64,000 nt of DNA from Aselliscus stoliczkanus (taxonomy: Eukaryota > Chordata > Mammalia > Chiroptera > Hipposideridae), in NCBI GenBank assembly GCA_033961575.1, contig CM066736.1:5737501-5801500 (forward strand), in the 5' to 3' direction. Shown piece after piece: positions 37,101-42,985 of this stretch (positions within the stretch are counted from its first letter, which is position 1; every line of letters starts with the position of its first letter). Under the pieces are notes generated by a model. That model made no database searches, was not told the DNA's origin, and saw only the letters and a list, made by a program, of their open reading frames with translations. The position numbers and the translations under genes are program-made.

Positions 37101-40100
37101 GGGCAGTGTCACTGGCCTCATATGTGGGACCCGAACCAGGGCTGCCGGCTTCCTAAGCCAGCGCTTAACCACCGCGCCACTCGGCTGACCCCTCAAATTT
37201 TGACTCAGTGACTTTCAACTTACCTAACATCTCTTCGCCTCAGTCTCTTCCTCTATAAAGCAGGGCTGTCATTTAGATTAAATGAGATAATCCATGCATC
37301 AGTTAGCTCTTATTCTTATTATTGTCAGCCTTTGTTTTGTAGCCAAAGAAACTCAAGCTCAGCAAGGTGACTGGCTAATGGTCAGATACTAGACAGTGGC
37401 AGAGGTCAGGCCAGAACCCAGGAATTCTGACTCCTTGTCCAGGGTTCCTTCCACACAGCCTGCTTCTAAAAAAAGAGTCTCACGGGGCCAGCCGAGTGGC
37501 ACGGTGATTGGGCGCTGGTTTGGGAAGTCAGTGGCCCTGGTTTGGGTCCCACATATGAGGGCCAGTGACACTGCTCTCAAAAAAAAAAAGAGTCTCATGG
37601 GCCAGCCAAGTGGCACGTTGGTTAAGAGTTGGCTTGGGACACCAGCTCTGAGCAGCAGAGCCTCAGTTCAGATCCCACATGAGGGCCAGTGACACTGCCC
37701 TCTACAGCTAAGCTGGTGAACAACTGCTCCACCTGGAGCTGGGCTGCCATGAGTTGCCAGCGATGGTGTAGGCTGCAGCCCCTGCTGCAATGGGCTGCCA
37801 TAGGCTACAGTGAGTGGCCAGCAGCCAGTGTGAGCTGCCAATAGCCGCGGTGAGCGGCCGTCCAGAGGCTGGCAACCAATCTGCCTCACCTGAGAAGAGC
37901 GCAATGACGATACCAACATGGGCCAGTGAAGCAACGTCCTCTGCAGCTAGACTGAAGAACAAAAGGACAGCAACTTGTCCGTTCCCCTTCCCTGGTTCCC
38001 CAGTGCTGTCCCCCTCCCCCAATTCTCCAATAAAAAGCTTTTTAAAAATAAATAAATAATTTTAAAAAGAGGCTCATGAGGCAATGCAAGATAGAAGAGA
38101 AACAAAAGCGTCCAAAAGAGTACCAGGGTGCAGGCCTGCTTTGGATAGTGGTTAAGGGCACAGACTCTGGTGTTCCAACAGCATGGGTTTGAATCCTGGC
38201 TCCAGTACTTACAAGCTATAAGACTTCATGTCACTGATTGTCCCTCCTTAAATTGGGGGTAACAAGATCAATTTCATAAGGTTTATCTTCCTGCTTCCAG
38301 CCAGCCCGCCTGACGTCTATTCTACACACAGCAGCTAGAGGGATGCCAGTTTCCTTGGTAGTAAAAGCCAAAATCTTCACAATGGCCCATCAGGACCCTG
38401 CATTTCTGTGTGGTCAGCTTTAGGGAAAGGCCACTCCTGGCCACCGCCTTCCTGGGTGGGAGGGACGCGGTCAGGTTTCCCGTGATGCAAGTCAGGAAAT
38501 GCTCATTAAGCCACCTGCTGCCGTGTCTGTAAGTGACCTTCTGTGGTCACACCACAGGCCACGGGGCCAAACGCACTGGTCTCAGACCCACGCTTAATTC
38601 ACCAGCAAGGCTGAAACCCCAACCAGTGGAAAAGCAAGTCCCCATAGCAACCTGACCTTGTCCAGGGAGGACCTGGCAGATGCAAATCACAGTCAAAAGA
38701 AATCAGATCCTTTCCTCTGGAAAGTCCCAGAGATTATGACTTTTGGGGGGTGGGGAGGGATTCCTTTCAAACCTTCTAGGGCCTGAGAATTAGGCTTCCT
38801 CTTTCTTCTTCATGTGTAAAAAGGAAGGAGAGGTAAAACACAGAGACATTCGGCATTGCCCCAAGAAAAAGAGAATCAGAGAGATAGGAGCATGAAACCC
38901 ACGAATCCCTGATTCTGAGGTAGATGTAGGAAAATTAACACTTTGTAAGCGGGCATTTGAGCTATATGACGAGTTTACTCGTTTCCCGCAAAAAATGTGT
39001 TAAGATACACTGAAATTTTCTTGTGGGGAAAAAAAAACAATTTCCTATTGTTAATCTTTCTAGTTGTCATCTGTCCACCTGCCTACCTGTTGTAACCTCC
39101 TGATCCCCAATGTCTCATATCTGAAAATCTATCCAACACATATACAACAACAGTATACACTCTACTTATTATATGCATATTTCCACAGACTTGCATCTCA
39201 GAAGTTCAGAGCTCTCCTATTGAATATGACAGAGAGAGGCCTCCCGACACAAGGACAGACATCTGAATTAGACATTTAGAGAACTAAATTCTAGCCCCAA
39301 TTTTACCACTAAGTAGCTGTGTGACCACAGTTTAATCAGCATGCCCAAGCTTCAGTTTCTTCATCTATGAACTGAAGATATAGTATTTTTACTCCAGTCT
39401 ACGACATTAACCCACAAGGGATACTGTGGCCTTCTATCCATCAGCCTCTGACCCAGCAGCTGCCACCAAAGCCTGAGGCCAGCAGGGTCCCTCTTCCCCC
39501 AAGTAGGGCCCAGGCCATTCCAGGTCCCCTGCTGCTGAGGAACTAAGCAAGGGACATCCCAGTTTCCACTCGGTCAGCCCATTTATGCACAAAGGGGTCG
39601 AAATCCAGAAGGAATTCCCAATCCCTCTCTGTCCCTCACACACCTGAGGCTCCGGGACACCTCGTAAGAACACAACAAATCAAACATCTCCTTTGCAACC
39701 TCTGCCTGCCAAGACTTGCTGTCTAATTGCTGTTAATTGCATTAACTGCATAGCTCTGAAGTGTTAAGATTCCTCCTACTCCCCCGAGTCTGAGGCAGGG
39801 CAAGGGGAAGGAATGATGAGCAACTAAAGCAACTAAAGCGCCACACAGCAAGCCTCTTCTCTTCTCCCACTCCTGACCCTAATGTTCCCTCCATGGCTCC
39901 ACGGCTGGACATGACCCGAGAGCCCAGCAGGACAACGCATTAAGAAGTGGCTGAGTCTTCCGGGTGGCAGTGGAGCCAGAGGGTCCCCTAACTGGGTGGG
40001 TACCCAAGCCCTAGACCTGAAGAAGAGGGCACCAGTCTACACCTGCTGGACAGGCCAAGAAAGGGACCCCTTCTGGCTCTGGGTCCCTTCCCTTCCGCTT

Positions 40101-41353
40101 GTGCCTAAAACAGCCCACACACGCACCCCTTCCCGCTGCGTCTCTGCAGCATCCCTCTCTATTCATCCCGACCTGCTGCCTCATGTCTAGAAAGACCCAT
40201 CACAGACACCCCTGGCAATCTCCTCTCCCTCCTCTGGCCACTAAGAGGCCAGCCAACTGCAGTCAAGAGCCACATATTCAGGGAAAATGTCATTGCTCCA
40301 GCTGAGGGTAAGGAGGAGTGGGGTGGGGGGTGTGACATGATTTCAGGCAAGCAGAGTCCAACTCCGAGAAAACAAATGTGATCCGGTATCTGCAGAGGGA
40401 GCAGCCCCATCTCCAAATATGGTCCAGGAGTCCCCTGGGCCAACCCCAACGTTTCCTGAGGCATCTCTAGTCACCCAGGTTAGGAAGCTGCAGCCTCTGG
40501 GAACTCCCATCAGGAACAAAGCCTCCTTCCGGGACGCTGGGACCCTGCCGCAGCAAAGCCATTCTCTCAGGGGGCCTCTCTTACACCGGCCCCCACCTCG
40601 CCCGCCCACCTCGGCCCGTATCAGGCTCTGGCCCAGAAGGGCGAGTGCTGGGAGCAGCCTCTATTGCTGAGGCAGGCAACCCAGCTGTCAGAACTGACAG
40701 ATGCCATCCACCACGCCAAACTCTGCCTGCAGCAGCGCCAGAGAAGCTGGCACCGACACCAGCGCCCCAAAGGCAGAGAACAGGGGTCCCTGGTCCCTAA
40801 GCATGGCCGAGGGGTTCAAGGTCTCCCAAACACATCTTGCAGAATGGAGCTGCAGTGGAAGGGGGGGAATCGAGCTGCCAAAAGCCGATGGGCGAGGGTG
40901 GGGTTAGAGGCGACCGCTGCAGAGGTGAGGGCTGGGCTGTTCTGAGCCCCAGCAGATACCTGTCCCCTCAGGCCTCCCCCACACGGACACGCCTGGAACT
41001 TCCCCTCGGAGGCGACTGACCAACTTTCTGCAGCTGAGGAGGTGCGCGGAGCAAAGAGCCGGTGCGAGGGCGGGGGAACACCGGCTTCGACGCGGCGCCC
41101 CGAGTGGATGAAGGACTGAAGTGCCGTGAGATGGCAGGGGGCTGGGCCACCGAGACCACCAGCCCCCAGGGCCTGGCCGGGGGCGCCCCTTAGGCCCTGA
41201 TGGTGCCAACCCTCCGGGCTGCAGGAAGGGGAAGGCACCGCACCGCGGGGAGCAGAGTTGCCGGACCAGGTGGCCCGGCCCTACCTGCAGTTCCTGAAAT
41301 TGTCCCTCCAGCTCGTGCCACTCGCGCTCGCAACGCTCCAGCTGGACGGACAT
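1947..41353 (-). CDS. TMEM120B: TMEM120B, transmembrane protein 120B (complete, 12 coding exons)
   Basis: The joined exons (41285-41353, 22084-22202, 19817-19933, 18934-18993, 18133-18228, 12967-13056, 5763-5828, 5234-5295, 3941-4033, 3000-3064, 2544-2612, 1947-2060) give 339 codons plus TGA with no break. The sequence matches TMEM120B, not TMEM120A, at the start ([17 protein letters not shown]) and through [27 protein letters not shown] and [15 protein letters not shown]. Residues 1-100 are charged and heptad-like (coiled coil). About six hydrophobic segments follow from about residue 130 to 322, and the tail is lysine-rich. Family knowledge: TMEM120 proteins are nuclear-envelope/ER membrane dimers linked to adipocyte differentiation. 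TMEM120A (TACAN) has an ELOVL-like fold that binds coenzyme A; its proposed mechanosensing role is disputed. The start codon has A at -3 and lies in a CpG island. The enzymatic role of TMEM120B itself is not established. Confidence 0.96.
2544..2612 (-). CDS. TMEM120B: TMEM120B exon 11 (residues 280-302)
   Basis: The exon is 69 nt, phase 0 to phase 0. The acceptor is CTCTCTGCAG before TTTTGGC and the donor is TGGCAG before GTATGG. It encodes [20 protein letters not shown] then EWQ. A duplicated 43-bp unit lies just upstream in intron 10. Confidence 0.94.
2645..2723. repeat. 43-bp tandem duplication with CCCACGTGGG palindromes
   Basis: The unit at 2645-2680 recurs at 2688-2723, 43 bp later, with one base changed. 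Each copy holds the perfect palindrome CCCACGTGGG (2663-2672, 2706-2715). It lies in TMEM120B intron 10, 30-110 nt before the exon 11 acceptor. Confidence 0.9.
3000..3064 (-). CDS. TMEM120B: TMEM120B exon 10 (residues 258-279)
   Basis: The exon is 65 nt, phase 1 in and phase 0 out. The acceptor is CTCTCCACAG before AAGGG and the donor is GGCCAC before GTGAGT. It encodes [20 protein letters not shown], a predicted membrane helix. Confidence 0.94.
3941..4033 (-). CDS. TMEM120B: TMEM120B exon 9 (residues 227-258)
   Basis: The exon is 93 nt, phase 1 to phase 1. The acceptor is CTGCAG before GCTGTGTC and the donor is CCGTGG before GTGAGT. It encodes [20 protein letters not shown] then [10 protein letters not shown]. 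The NHLDLTV stretch separates TMEM120B from TMEM120A. Confidence 0.94.
4152..4194. repeat. (AC)n microsatellite
   Basis: About 21 uninterrupted AC units in TMEM120B intron 8. Confidence 0.97.
5234..5295 (-). CDS. TMEM120B: TMEM120B exon 8 (residues 206-227)
   Basis: The exon is 62 nt, phase 2 in and phase 1 out. The acceptor is TTCTCTGCAG before GCCTAACG and the donor is TTCAGA before GTGAGT. It encodes [20 protein letters not shown]. Confidence 0.94.
5763..5828 (-). CDS. TMEM120B: TMEM120B exon 7 (residues 184-206)
   Basis: The exon is 66 nt, phase 2 to phase 2. The acceptor is TCTCCGAG before AATTAAAGG and the donor is ACCTG before GTGAGT. It encodes [20 protein letters not shown]. The paired histidines and tryptophans lie in the region that lines the coenzyme A pocket in TMEM120A structures. 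Confidence 0.94.
6045..6160 (+). repeat. L2 fragment, 5' part split by LTR
   Basis: ACCAGTGGCTTCC through ACCTCAGGGCC is L2-type sequence. It continues without loss at 6513 after the LTR. Confidence 0.65.
6161..6512 (+). mobile_element. MLT1/MaLR-type solo LTR, nested in L2
   Basis: It starts TGTTATGAGCTGACCTGTGT and ends CTGACTAACA. The interior has the family phrases for a MaLR LTR (AATTCAGG.TAA, GTGTCCTTA.AA, CCAGAATTGTGAG). It is flanked by GGGCC (6156-6160) and GGGCT (6513-6517), an old 5-bp target duplication. Confidence 0.75.
6513..6850 (+). repeat. L2 3' part
   Basis: It resumes TTTTGTATTGGCTGTTC and runs to the L2 3' end (GGTGCTCAATAAGTGTGTTG). Confidence 0.8.
7530..7915 (-). repeat. 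Old L1 fragment, antisense
   Basis: The motifs GGGATGGCTGGCTCACAGGG and TACACTCCCATCAGCAGT are typical of L1 3' regions read in reverse. Confidence 0.6.
8755..8901 (+). repeat. tRNA SINE, class C
   Basis: The head is GGCCGACCGAGTGGCTCAGT and the middle GAGCTCTGAGCAACAG; it ends GGATGGCTCAGC plus poly-A. It is flanked by the similar sequences CTATATAGTCAC and GTATATAGTAGTCAC. It lies in an L1 remnant. Confidence 0.85.
9550..9800 (+). repeat. Old CCAAT-bearing repeat copy
   Basis: AACCAGCCAATCAGGGCTCT and CACAGTGATTGGCTCAGG match the copy at 12340-12820. Confidence 0.55.
11360..11885. mobile_element. hAT-like non-autonomous DNA transposon
   Basis: The ends are CAGTGTTTCCCAAAG and, inverted, CAGTGTTTCTCAAAC, the typical hAT-Charlie terminal motif, 526 bp apart. 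No clear 8-bp target duplication remains. The family name is not certain. Confidence 0.6.
11418..11503. repeat. 43-bp tandem duplication inside the hAT-like element
   Basis: The unit starting AACATTAGAGGGTA (11418-11460) is repeated at 11461-11503 with two substitutions. Confidence 0.9.
12340..12820 (+). repeat. Old CCAAT-bearing repeat copy
   Basis: GGGCCAATCACAG, CACAGTGATTGGTTCAG and the 3' part with GAGTTAGGGTTTCTGGTAAG. Confidence 0.55.
12967..13056 (-). CDS. TMEM120B: TMEM120B exon 6 (residues 154-184)
   Basis: The exon is 90 nt, phase 2 to phase 2. The acceptor is TCCACACTAG before GGTAACG and the donor is CTCGAG before GTAATT. It encodes [20 protein letters not shown] then [10 protein letters not shown], the second hydrophobic segment and the family-typical loop. 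Confidence 0.95.
13590..13745 (+). repeat. MIR SINE fragment
   Basis: CCTCAGCTTTGCCATCTGTA and AACGGGAAGG are MIR-type. Confidence 0.65.
14085..14310 (+). repeat. MIR SINE fragment
   Basis: GAGTTCAAATCCAGGTTCCG and the following GACAAGTCAGTGATTC match MIR. Confidence 0.65.
14690..15140 (-). repeat. MLT1/MaLR-type LTR, degraded
   Basis: Reverse copy: GCTGCTGTAACAAGTGGGCA at one end, GACCATTATTCAGTCTGCCA at the other. Confidence 0.6.
15655..15990. repeat. Two adjacent MIR copies
   Basis: The MIR core AAACTGAGGCTCAGAGAGG lies at about 15687. A second copy with AACTGAGGCAGGGAGAG is at about 15921. Confidence 0.8.
16060..16195 (-). repeat. L1 3'-end fragment, antisense
   Basis: TTCAGGTGTACAACACAGTG and CCTCAAAGTGACAATC mirror the forward copy at 60140-60270. 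Confidence 0.7.
16205..16660 (+). repeat. MLT1/MaLR-type LTR
   Basis: ACCTTATTTGGAAATAGGGT and TGTTTTAAGCCACCCGGTCT are diagnostic phrases of these LTRs. Confidence 0.75.
17405..17935 (-). repeat. Old L1 3' region, antisense (split by a SINE)
   Basis: CATAAAATTCACCCTTTTAA through GGATTTGCCTGTTCTGGACA is standard L1 sequence in reverse. Confidence 0.75.
17742..17852 (-). repeat. Short tRNA SINE, class B
   Basis: Reverse copy of the head-only unit with poly-T. The duplication AGAAATTC.TTCCTTTTG is seen on both sides. It lies in an L1 fragment in TMEM120B intron 5. Confidence 0.9.
18133..18228 (-). CDS. TMEM120B: TMEM120B exon 5 (residues 122-154), first membrane segment
   Basis: The exon is 96 nt, phase 2 to phase 2. 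The acceptor is GTGGCTGTAG before ATTTGCC and the donor is CTACAG before GTAACG. It encodes [14 protein letters not shown] followed by the hydrophobic run [15 protein letters not shown], the first predicted transmembrane helix. Confidence 0.95.
18695..18760. repeat. Purine-rich (GGAA/GGGA)n tract
   Basis: Imperfect GGAAGGAAA to GAGGGAGGGAGG repeats in intron 4. Confidence 0.85.
18934..18993 (-). CDS. TMEM120B: TMEM120B exon 4 (residues 102-122)
   Basis: The exon is 60 nt, phase 2 to phase 2. The acceptor is TTTTCTTCCAG before GCTCTAC and the donor is GCCAA before GTAAGT. It encodes [19 protein letters not shown], a segment conserved in both TMEM120 paralogues. Confidence 0.95.
19311..19416 (-). 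repeat. Short tRNA SINE, class B
   Basis: Reverse head-only copy in TMEM120B intron 3. The duplication CTCTAG.TCACTTTA is on both sides. Confidence 0.9.
19817..19933 (-). CDS. TMEM120B: TMEM120B exon 3 (residues 63-102)
   Basis: The exon is 117 nt, phase 2 to phase 2. The acceptor is TGACCACAG before GTACAAGCG and the donor is AACGG before GTAGGA. It encodes the end of the coiled coil and the hallmark [13 protein letters not shown] segment shared by the TMEM120 family. Confidence 0.95.
20065..20245 (+). repeat. MIR SINE
   Basis: GTGACCTTGGCAATATCCTT through ATACTCGACACATAGTA is MIR-like. Confidence 0.7.
20630..20796. mobile_element. hAT-Charlie MITE
   Basis: The inverted ends are CAGTGTTTCTCAAC and GTTGAAAAACCCTAG. 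The interior has GCATCTAGTGGGTG and CCTACAATGCACAGGACAGC. Confidence 0.7.
21689..21796 (-). repeat. Short tRNA SINE, class B (first of a pair)
   Basis: Reverse copy in intron 2. It shares the target ACAGATTCTT with the next element. Confidence 0.9.
21807..21915 (-). repeat. Short tRNA SINE, class B (second of a pair)
   Basis: Reverse copy, only 10 bp after the first. The target sequence AACAGATT/ACCAGATTCTT is present three times across the pair. Confidence 0.9.
22084..22202 (-). CDS. TMEM120B: TMEM120B exon 2 (residues 24-63)
   Basis: The exon is 119 nt. The acceptor is CCCTCAG before GAAACTCAC and the donor is CAGAG before GTAGGC. It encodes [13 protein letters not shown] onward, a charged, leucine-rich coiled-coil stretch with a CSSS motif. 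It ends in phase 2, inside an Arg codon. Confidence 0.95.
22440..22915 (+). repeat. Old CCAAT-bearing repeat copy
   Basis: It shares TCATGTGACCCAGG, TTGGGCCAATGAGAGTCA and GGGTTTGCTAAC.TGGTAG with copies at 9550, 12340, 36360 and elsewhere. The family name was not determined. Confidence 0.55.
23248..23329. mobile_element. 80-bp mariner-type MITE, copy 1
   Basis: A near-palindromic element with ends TTGGGTTGTCGGAAAAGTCG and, inverted, TTGGGTTGTTAGAAAAGTCA. It is MADE1-like in size and layout. A TA follows it; the left TA has mutated to TC. Confidence 0.85.
23659..23774 (-). repeat. Short tRNA SINE, class B
   Basis: Reverse copy with a perfect 13-bp duplication CTGCCCCTTTCTT (23646-23658 and 23775-23787), a sign of a recent insertion. 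Confidence 0.95.
23947..24127 (-). repeat. tRNA-Ile-like SINE, class E, diverged
   Basis: Reverse copy; TGTGTGT-like duplications flank it. It is more mutated than the other E copies. Confidence 0.75.
24145..24485 (+). mobile_element. MER5A-type hAT-Charlie element
   Basis: GACTGGAGCACAACCACACC, CAGAGACCATATGGCCTGCA and the end AGTTTGCCTACTCCTG match MER5A. Confidence 0.8.
24776..25184 (-). repeat. Composite tRNA SINE, class A
   Basis: Full-length reverse copy inserted in an L1-derived region. The duplication CTTCAGCCTTTCTTT is on both sides. Confidence 0.92.
26100..26880 (+). repeat. Old CCAAT-bearing repeat copy, split by a SINE
   Basis: GCTACAGACTACATTTCCCA and the GCCAATGGGATGC boundary. 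A similar start is at 19200-19300. Confidence 0.4.
26206..26318 (+). repeat. Short tRNA SINE, class B
   Basis: Forward copy with an 18-A tail. The duplication GA.TTAGCCAATGG is on both sides. It lies inside an older CCAAT-bearing repeat. Confidence 0.92.
26998..27104 (-). repeat. Short tRNA SINE, class B
   Basis: Reverse copy flanked by CCTAAAGC.CATACTTTT on both sides. Confidence 0.92.
27134..27371. mobile_element. 238-bp Tc1/mariner-type remnant
   Basis: Inverted ends TACAGAAGGTGCGAAAAAAT and TACCGGGGTGCCAAAAAAAT. The minus strand encodes the transposase-like tail [14 protein letters not shown], so this is an internally deleted copy. Confidence 0.75.
27460..27565 (+). repeat. Short tRNA SINE, class B
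   Basis: Forward copy directly followed by a class A copy at 27570. Confidence 0.92.
27570..27990 (+). repeat. Composite tRNA SINE, class A
   Basis: Full-length forward copy; the body has a small deletion near GCGGACAACATGGG. Confidence 0.92.
28015..28430 (-). repeat. Old L1 3' region, antisense
   Basis: AGAAGTGGAATTGCTGAGTC and TACCAATTTACATTCTCACC are L1 motifs in reverse. Confidence 0.65.
28922..29014 (+). repeat. Short tRNA SINE, class B
   Basis: Forward copy lacking the TATGAGGGCCAGTGAC part. The duplication TTTACCATCTT flanks it and is shared with the next SINE. Confidence 0.88.
29031..29441 (-). repeat. Composite tRNA SINE, class A
   Basis: Reverse, diverged copy. The CCATCTTAAC.ATTTTT target is on both sides. 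Confidence 0.9.
30400..30760 (+). repeat. Old CCAAT-bearing repeat copy
   Basis: CACATGACCCAAGCCTGGCC and AATCAGAACATCAG match the family. Confidence 0.5.
31144..31251 (+). repeat. Short tRNA SINE, class B
   Basis: Forward copy in an L1 fragment. AAAATTCACTT is on both sides. Confidence 0.92.
31536..31715 (-). repeat. tRNA-Ile-like SINE, class E (Rhin-1-like)
   Basis: Reverse copy ending AACCAACTGAGCTAACCAGC, the reverse of a tRNA-Ile-type head. GTATTAG flanks it. It is inserted in L1. Confidence 0.85.
31764..31876 (+). repeat. Short tRNA SINE, class B
   Basis: Forward copy. AAATTTGGTATAG is on both sides. Confidence 0.92.
32012..32115 (-). repeat. Short tRNA SINE, class B
   Basis: Reverse copy. 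GATGTGTATTTTC is on both sides, within an L1 fragment. Confidence 0.92.
33704..33810 (-). repeat. Short tRNA SINE, class B
   Basis: Reverse copy. TTGGTTGAATTTTT is on both sides. Confidence 0.92.
33865..34271 (+). repeat. Multi-module tRNA SINE, class D
   Basis: Two tRNA-like modules (GGCTCAGTTGGTTAAGAG, then GGCTCAGCTGGTGAGAGCAC) are followed by the class A-like tail CCCCAATTCCCCAACACTG. AAAATAGAAGCACT is on both sides. Confidence 0.9.
35131..35564 (-). repeat. Composite tRNA SINE, class A
   Basis: Full-length reverse copy. TGCACTGGTTTTT is on both sides. Confidence 0.93.
36360..36815 (+). repeat. Old CCAAT-bearing repeat copy, nearly full length
   Basis: It runs from CACATGACCCAAGTTCAGTC through GGATTGCTAAGCTGGTAGAT to GCAACTATGAGTCCTGACTA. 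Confidence 0.6.
36828..36947 (+). repeat. Short tRNA SINE, class B with (AAAT)n tail
   Basis: Forward copy whose A tail has become an AAAT microsatellite. CATCACACA is on both sides. Confidence 0.92.
37082..37191 (-). repeat. Short tRNA SINE, class B
   Basis: Reverse copy. TCAAATTTT is on both sides. Confidence 0.92.
37484..37589 (+). repeat. Short tRNA SINE, class B
   Basis: Forward copy. It shares the target AGAGTCTCA with the class A copy that follows. Confidence 0.9.
37599..38066 (+). repeat. Composite tRNA SINE, class A (variant head)
   Basis: The head has an extra AGCTCTGAGCAGCAGAGCC block seen also at 53188. The third copy of the AGAG.CTCATG target follows at about 38067. Confidence 0.9.
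38130..38400. repeat. MIR and L2 fragments in intron 1
   Basis: GGGTTTGAATCCTGGCTCCA (MIR) then CTGCTTCCAGCCAGCC and CTACACACAGCAGCTAGAG (L2). Confidence 0.65.
41285..41353 (-). CDS. TMEM120B: TMEM120B exon 1 (residues 1-23)
   Basis: The ATG at 41353 sits in the context GGCACCATGT, with A at -3. The 69-nt coding part ends in CTGCAG before donor GTAGGG. It encodes the start of the N-terminal coiled coil. I saw no upstream in-frame ATG on the minus strand. Confidence 0.95.
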
Positions 41354-41483
41354 GGTGCCGCGGTGCGAGGCGGCGGCTCCCGCACAGTGACGCGGCCGGC
41401 CACCAGCACCCCACGTCCGTCCGCTCGCCGGCCGCCTTCAGAGGCACCAGCTGTTCCTGCGCAGCGGGAGCCACGCGCGCACC

Positions 41484-41491
41484 TGACGTCA
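41484..41491. promoter_or_regulatory. CRE palindrome TGACGTCA
   Basis: A perfect 8-bp CREB/ATF consensus lies 131 bp upstream of the TMEM120B ATG, inside the CpG island. Confidence 0.7.
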
Positions 41492-41539
41492 CAGCTCCCA
41501 CCCCGGCGCTCGCCCCACCCCTCGCGGGGAGTCAGGCCC

Positions 41540-41551
41540 CGCGCGTGCGCA
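41540..41551 (-). promoter_or_regulatory. NRF1-type site
   Basis: On the minus strand this reads TGCGCACGCGCG, a full match to the NRF1 consensus YGCGCAYGCGCR. It lies about 187 bp upstream of the ATG. Confidence 0.65.
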
Positions 41552-41567
41552 CGGGCGTCCCCCGGCT

Positions 41568-41574
41568 CCGCCCC
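41568..41574 (-). promoter_or_regulatory. GC box (Sp1-type)
   Basis: GGGGCGG on the minus strand, about 215 bp upstream of the TMEM120B ATG. Confidence 0.5.
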
Positions 41575-42059
41575 TGCGTGGCGCGCGCCAGCCTGGGGAC
41601 CTCTGTAGTTCTGCAGGTCTTGTCAGGGTTTGCTGCTGCACGTTTGGCAGTGCCTCTGCGCCTCCTGTGTCTTCTAGCTGGAGCTAGGGGACTTGTCCGC
41701 AGGCTGTATTTGCAGAGCTTATTTTATTTAGATTTAGGTTGTGCGTATTTGGGGTGTCGGGTGGGGAGGGAGAAAGGCGATTTGGGGGAGGTGAAAGCTC
41801 ACCACCCCTTGGCTGGAGCCAAAGCCAACAGCATGGAATGCTAGAACTGATAGCAACTATCCAGCAAGGTCATCGGGCAGGGCGGGGAAGCACAGGCAGG
41901 GCCCTGTAGTCTCACACTGTCATTACTTACTGCAGCTCATAACATCCTGGAGTCCTGCCCTCTAAGACTCGGGGTGACTATCTTCACAGCTGTTTCTGTA
42001 GCTCAAATGACACAACCGCCTCAAAGCTAATTGACTCCAAATCCGCACCCCCTGCAAGA

Positions 42060-42215
42060 TCTGTCCCTGCCTAGCTTTCCAGCCACTTCTATTTCACATT
42101 ACCTTTCCAGCCAATGCTTTTTCTCTTCCTGCCCTTGCATGGAGGATTCTTACCGGTAAACCTCCACAGAGTTGCCCTTTGCTCATCATTCAAACCTCAG
42201 TTCAAATCACATTGG
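42060..42215 (+). repeat. L2 fragment (left part)
   Basis: TTTCTCTTCCTGCCCTTGCA and CAAACCTCAGTTCAAATCAC, continuing at 42673. Confidence 0.6.
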
Positions 42216-42672
42216 TGTTAGTTTCCTAGGGCCGCCTGAACCACAAACTGGGTAGTTTAAGTACCACAAACTGGGGGACTTAACAGAAATATACTCTCAC
42301 AGTTCCAGATGCTAGAAGTGCAAAATCAAGGTGTCATCAGGGCCAGGCTCCTTCTGAGACTTTGGGTAGAATCTTTCCTACCTCTTCCAGCTTCTGGTGG
42401 TGGCCGTCCATTCTTGGTGTTCCTTGGCTTGGAGATGTGTCACTCCAATCTCTGGCTCTGTTGTCACAGGGCCTTCTCCCCTGTATGTGTCCTCTACCAT
42501 TATAAGGCTATACCAATCTTATTGGATTAACGGCCTACTCTACTCCAGTATGACACCATCTCAACTACTGTAATCTGCAAAGACCTTGTTATCCAAATAA
42601 GGTCACATTCTGAGGTAGTGGGTATTAAAACTTCAACATACCTTTCTGGGGGACACAATTCAACCTATAACA
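42216..42672 (-). repeat. MLT1-type MaLR LTR, nested in L2
   Basis: TGTTAGTTTCCTAGGGCCGC to ACAATTCAACCTATAACA, the reverse of a complete LTR. L2 sequence lies on both sides. Confidence 0.75.
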
Positions 42673-42890
42673 ACAGCTCTCAAAAAAGACTTTTCCTGAA
42701 CACCCCAAGGTTCCTACCTCCTCTCAGTCACTTACATATCACATTTTATTTCCTTCATACAAGTTACCCTTATATGAAAATACTTGCCTCCATGTTGTTT
42801 GAATGTTTCCCTCCATGGGTATATTATCTCCATGAGATATCAGGGATCATACTAGGCCCTCAATAAATATTTGTTGAAGGAATGAACATT
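42673..42890 (+). repeat. L2 fragment (3' end)
   Basis: CTTTTCCTGAACACCCCAAG to CCTCAATAAATATTTGTTGA, the L2 3' terminus. Confidence 0.75.
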
Positions 42891-42985
42891 AAGATCAACT
42901 ACTGCAGAGGTTCTCAATTTTGGGGGTTCATAGACCCCTCTGAGAATGGGAAGTATGCACAGAAGCACACAGAGAATATTTGTAA

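Larger units (their letters stand above)
22916..41284 (-). other. Remainder of TMEM120B intron 1
   Basis: Intron 1 runs from 22203 to 41284. Outside the listed repeats I see no exon, RNA gene or long open frame with codon bias. 38400-41284 is the least repeat-filled part and grows GC-rich toward the promoter. Confidence 0.6.
41050..41600 (-). promoter_or_regulatory. TMEM120B CpG-island promoter
   Basis: The block is GC-rich with dense CpG around exon 1. No TATA box lies upstream of the ATG. It holds a CRE, an NRF1-type site and a GC box 130-220 bp upstream of the start codon. The exact transcription start cannot be fixed from sequence. Confidence 0.8.

Noticed and set aside
41200..41844. 214-codon open frame on the plus strand over the TMEM120B promoter
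   Set aside because: It overlaps the CpG island and exon 1 antisense. GC-rich DNA lacks stops by chance, and the product has low-complexity Ala/Arg/Pro content.
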